Shown: one piece after another, positions 6,561 through 7,511 of the stretch
How positions within the stretch are numbered: the stretch's first letter is position 1
Layout of the letters: the number at the start of each line of letters is the position of its first letter
Source of the DNA: Acidobacteriota bacterium
GTDB lineage: Bacteria > Acidobacteriota > UBA6911 > RPQK01
Direction of reading: 5' to 3'
DNA length: 7,511 bases
Assembly: GCA_003819755.1 (NCBI GenBank)
Contig: RPQK01000361.1
Location: 1-7,511 of the forward strand
Program-made: the position numbers and the translations under genes
Notes under the pieces: model-generated
Seen by the model: only the letters and a program-made list of their open reading frames with translations
What the model was told of the DNA's origin: nothing
The model's database searches: none

Positions 6561-6567
6561 GGAGAGT

Positions 6568-7338
6568 GTGATCCTTAACAGCAAAGAATGCAGGTCGTTC
6601 ACCTCCTACCACGTTCACAGCACCCGCAGCGACGGGAGCGACTCGATGCACTCACTCGCCGAGGCGGCTCCCTGGCACAAAGTCGTGGAAATCGGTTTCA
6701 GCGATCACCTTGTTCTCGCGCCGCCGGCGACCGGTCCGGTGAGCTGGAGCATCAAGCCGGAGACCCTTCCCGAGTACGTGGAAGAAGTCCTGGGAGTCCG
6801 AGAAGACTGCCCTATCCCGGTCAGGCTGGGGCTGGAGGTCGATTATTTCCCGGGGCAGGCCGATATCGTTAAAGGCCTCCTCGGGCCGTACCCCTTCGAC
6901 TATCTGATTGGCTCGGTTCACTTCGTCGACGGCTTCGCCGTAGACGAGTCGGCCGAAGACTGGGAAAAGCTGACCGAAAAGGAGGTCAACGAGGTCTCCC
7001 GGGAGTACTGGCGAAGGATCGCCGCCATGGCGAGGACCGGGATATTTCACCTGGCTGGTCACTTGGACCTGCCGAAGAAATTCAGTTTCCGGCCCTCCCA
7101 GGATCTCCGCCAGGAGATCGGTGCAGCCCTCGATGCCATCGCGGGGGCAGGGATGACAATCGAACTGAACACGTCGGGCTGGGGCAAACCTTGCCGCGAG
7201 TGTTACCCTTCCGAGCCGATCCTCGCCCAGGCGATCAACCGGAACATCCCGATTGTGGTCACCGCCGACGCCCACCGGAAGGCAGACCTGACGCAGTACT
7301 ACGATCGGGCGTTCGAGTTGCTGGGCCGGTTGCACTAG
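6568..7338 (+). CDS. PHP-domain phosphatase, histidinol-phosphatase (HisJ/HisK-type) family
   Basis: The product has 256 residues. Metal-site motifs of the PHP fold appear in order: YHVHS (14-18, H15 and H17), FSDH (44-47), LGLEVDY (87-93, E90), GSVHF (115-119, H118), GHLDLPK (164-170, H165) and TADAH (232-236, D234 and H236). The arrangement matches polymerase-and-histidinol-phosphatase enzymes that remove phosphate from histidinol phosphate in histidine synthesis. No other his gene is in the window, so the true substrate may be another sugar or polyol phosphate. It is a soluble cytoplasmic protein with no signal peptide. The start is uncertain: the conserved HVH lies so near the N terminus that a GTG is needed, at 6568 (GGAG 3 bases before it) or 6559, while a TTG at 6505 would overlap the divergent gene. 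Downstream is a 173-base gap with repeats. Confidence 0.88.
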   Translation: MILNSKECRSFTSYHVHSTRSDGSDSMHSLAEAAPWHKVVEIGFSDHLVLAPPATGPVSWSIKPETLPEYVEEVLGVREDCPIPVRLGLEVDYFPGQADIVKGLLGPYPFDYLIGSVHFVDGFAVDESAEDWEKLTEKEVNEVSREYWRRIAAMARTGIFHLAGHLDLPKKFSFRPSQDLRQEIGAALDAIAGAGMTIELNTSGWGKPCRECYPSEPILAQAINRNIPIVVTADAHRKADLTQYYDRAFELLGRLH

Positions 7339-7352
7339 AGCGCGCGCGGTTG

Positions 7353-7368
7353 TTGCAAGCGGTTGCAA
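7353..7368. repeat. Two TTGCAA palindromes 10 bases apart
   Basis: TTGCAA occurs at 7353-7358 and 7363-7368, within a short direct repeat (GTTGCAAG), just past the PHP phosphatase stop. Each copy is self-complementary, and the spacing is close to one helical turn. It could be a protein-binding site or chance; I see no gene start beyond it within the window. Confidence 0.3.
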
Positions 7369-7426
7369 GATAGGGACCGGCGAGCATCAATCTCTTTTGA
7401 GGCATGGTGGCTGGAAGAAAAGACCC

Positions 7427-7480
7427 CAAGGACCTCAAGGACAACAAGGACGACAAGGACGACAAGGACGACAAGGAACT
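7427..7480. repeat. 9-bp tandem repeat, CAAGGACNN x6
   Basis: Six consecutive 9-base units begin with CAAGGA: CAAGGACCT, CAAGGACAA, three copies of CAAGGACGA, and a degenerate CAAGGAACT. It lies in the 173-base gap after the PHP phosphatase. The last seven bases of the window (7505-7511, GTCCTTG) are the reverse complement of the unit, so a second arm of a hairpin may begin there and be cut off. Read from an ATG at 7404, the array gives a lysine/aspartate-rich 33-residue peptide, which I regard as spurious. Confidence 0.85.
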
Positions 7481-7511
7481 GAAAGCCCCGCGAACGTTGA
7501 GTTAGTCCTTG

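Noticed and set aside
7339..7426. tRNA or small RNA in the gap after the PHP phosphatase
   Set aside because: I could not form a cloverleaf or a stable stem with a T-run; only the TTGCAA pair stands out.
7404..7505. A 33-residue Lys/Asp-rich small protein in the gap after the PHP phosphatase
   Set aside because: It is just the 9-bp CAAGGACNN array read in one frame. The same word occurs in non-coding hairpin and arrays, and GAGG is only 1 base from the ATG.

Overview
The window is chromosomal-type bacterial DNA of moderately high G+C with five protein genes and no RNA gene, CRISPR array, transposase or phage gene that I can see. Four genes lie on the minus strand, in transcription order: a short-chain dehydrogenase (5702-6523), rmuC (4312-5640), a Glu/Leu/Phe/Val-type glutamate dehydrogenase (2859-4142) and an 869-residue PEP-synthase-like protein (127-2736). 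A PHP-family, histidinol-phosphatase-like gene (6568-7338) runs the other way, divergent from the dehydrogenase.

The organism cannot be fixed from the sequence. The gaps between genes carry simple short-period repeats: a 7-bp TTCGAYA array at 34-68 and 9-bp AAGGAC-type arrays at 4262-4288 and 7427-7480, with the same word inside a long hairpin at 2765-2828. From memory, such gap filler is common in Verrucomicrobiota and related soil or environmental genomes. That is my best guess (inference, modest confidence).

Layout. 1-126: gap with the 7-bp array and a small GC hairpin, downstream of the PEP-synthase-like gene. 127-2736: PEP-synthase-like gene with a strong Shine-Dalgarno and a TATAAT box. 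2737-2858: gap dominated by a long inverted repeat. 2859-4142: glutamate dehydrogenase. 4143-4311: gap, AT-rich on the dehydrogenase side and holding a 9-bp array on the rmuC side. 4312-5640: rmuC. 5641-5701: short gap with a 22-bp hairpin that includes the end and stop of the next gene. 5702-6523: short-chain dehydrogenase. 6524-6567: divergent promoter gap. 6568-7338: PHP phosphatase. 7339-7511: gap with the (CAAGGACNN)6 array, cut by the window end.

The genes do not make an obvious pathway. Glutamate dehydrogenase links 2-oxoglutarate to glutamate, and the PEP-synthase-like protein resembles enzymes of the pyruvate/PEP node, so these two neighbours may share a central-metabolism theme. RmuC acts in DNA maintenance. 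The most unusual items are the PEP-synthase-like protein (a KaiC/RecA-like N-terminal domain without a P-loop, joined to a PPDK-type ATP-binding domain without the phosphohistidine domain), the gap repeat family that forms a long hairpin, and the 22-bp hairpin between the dehydrogenase and rmuC.
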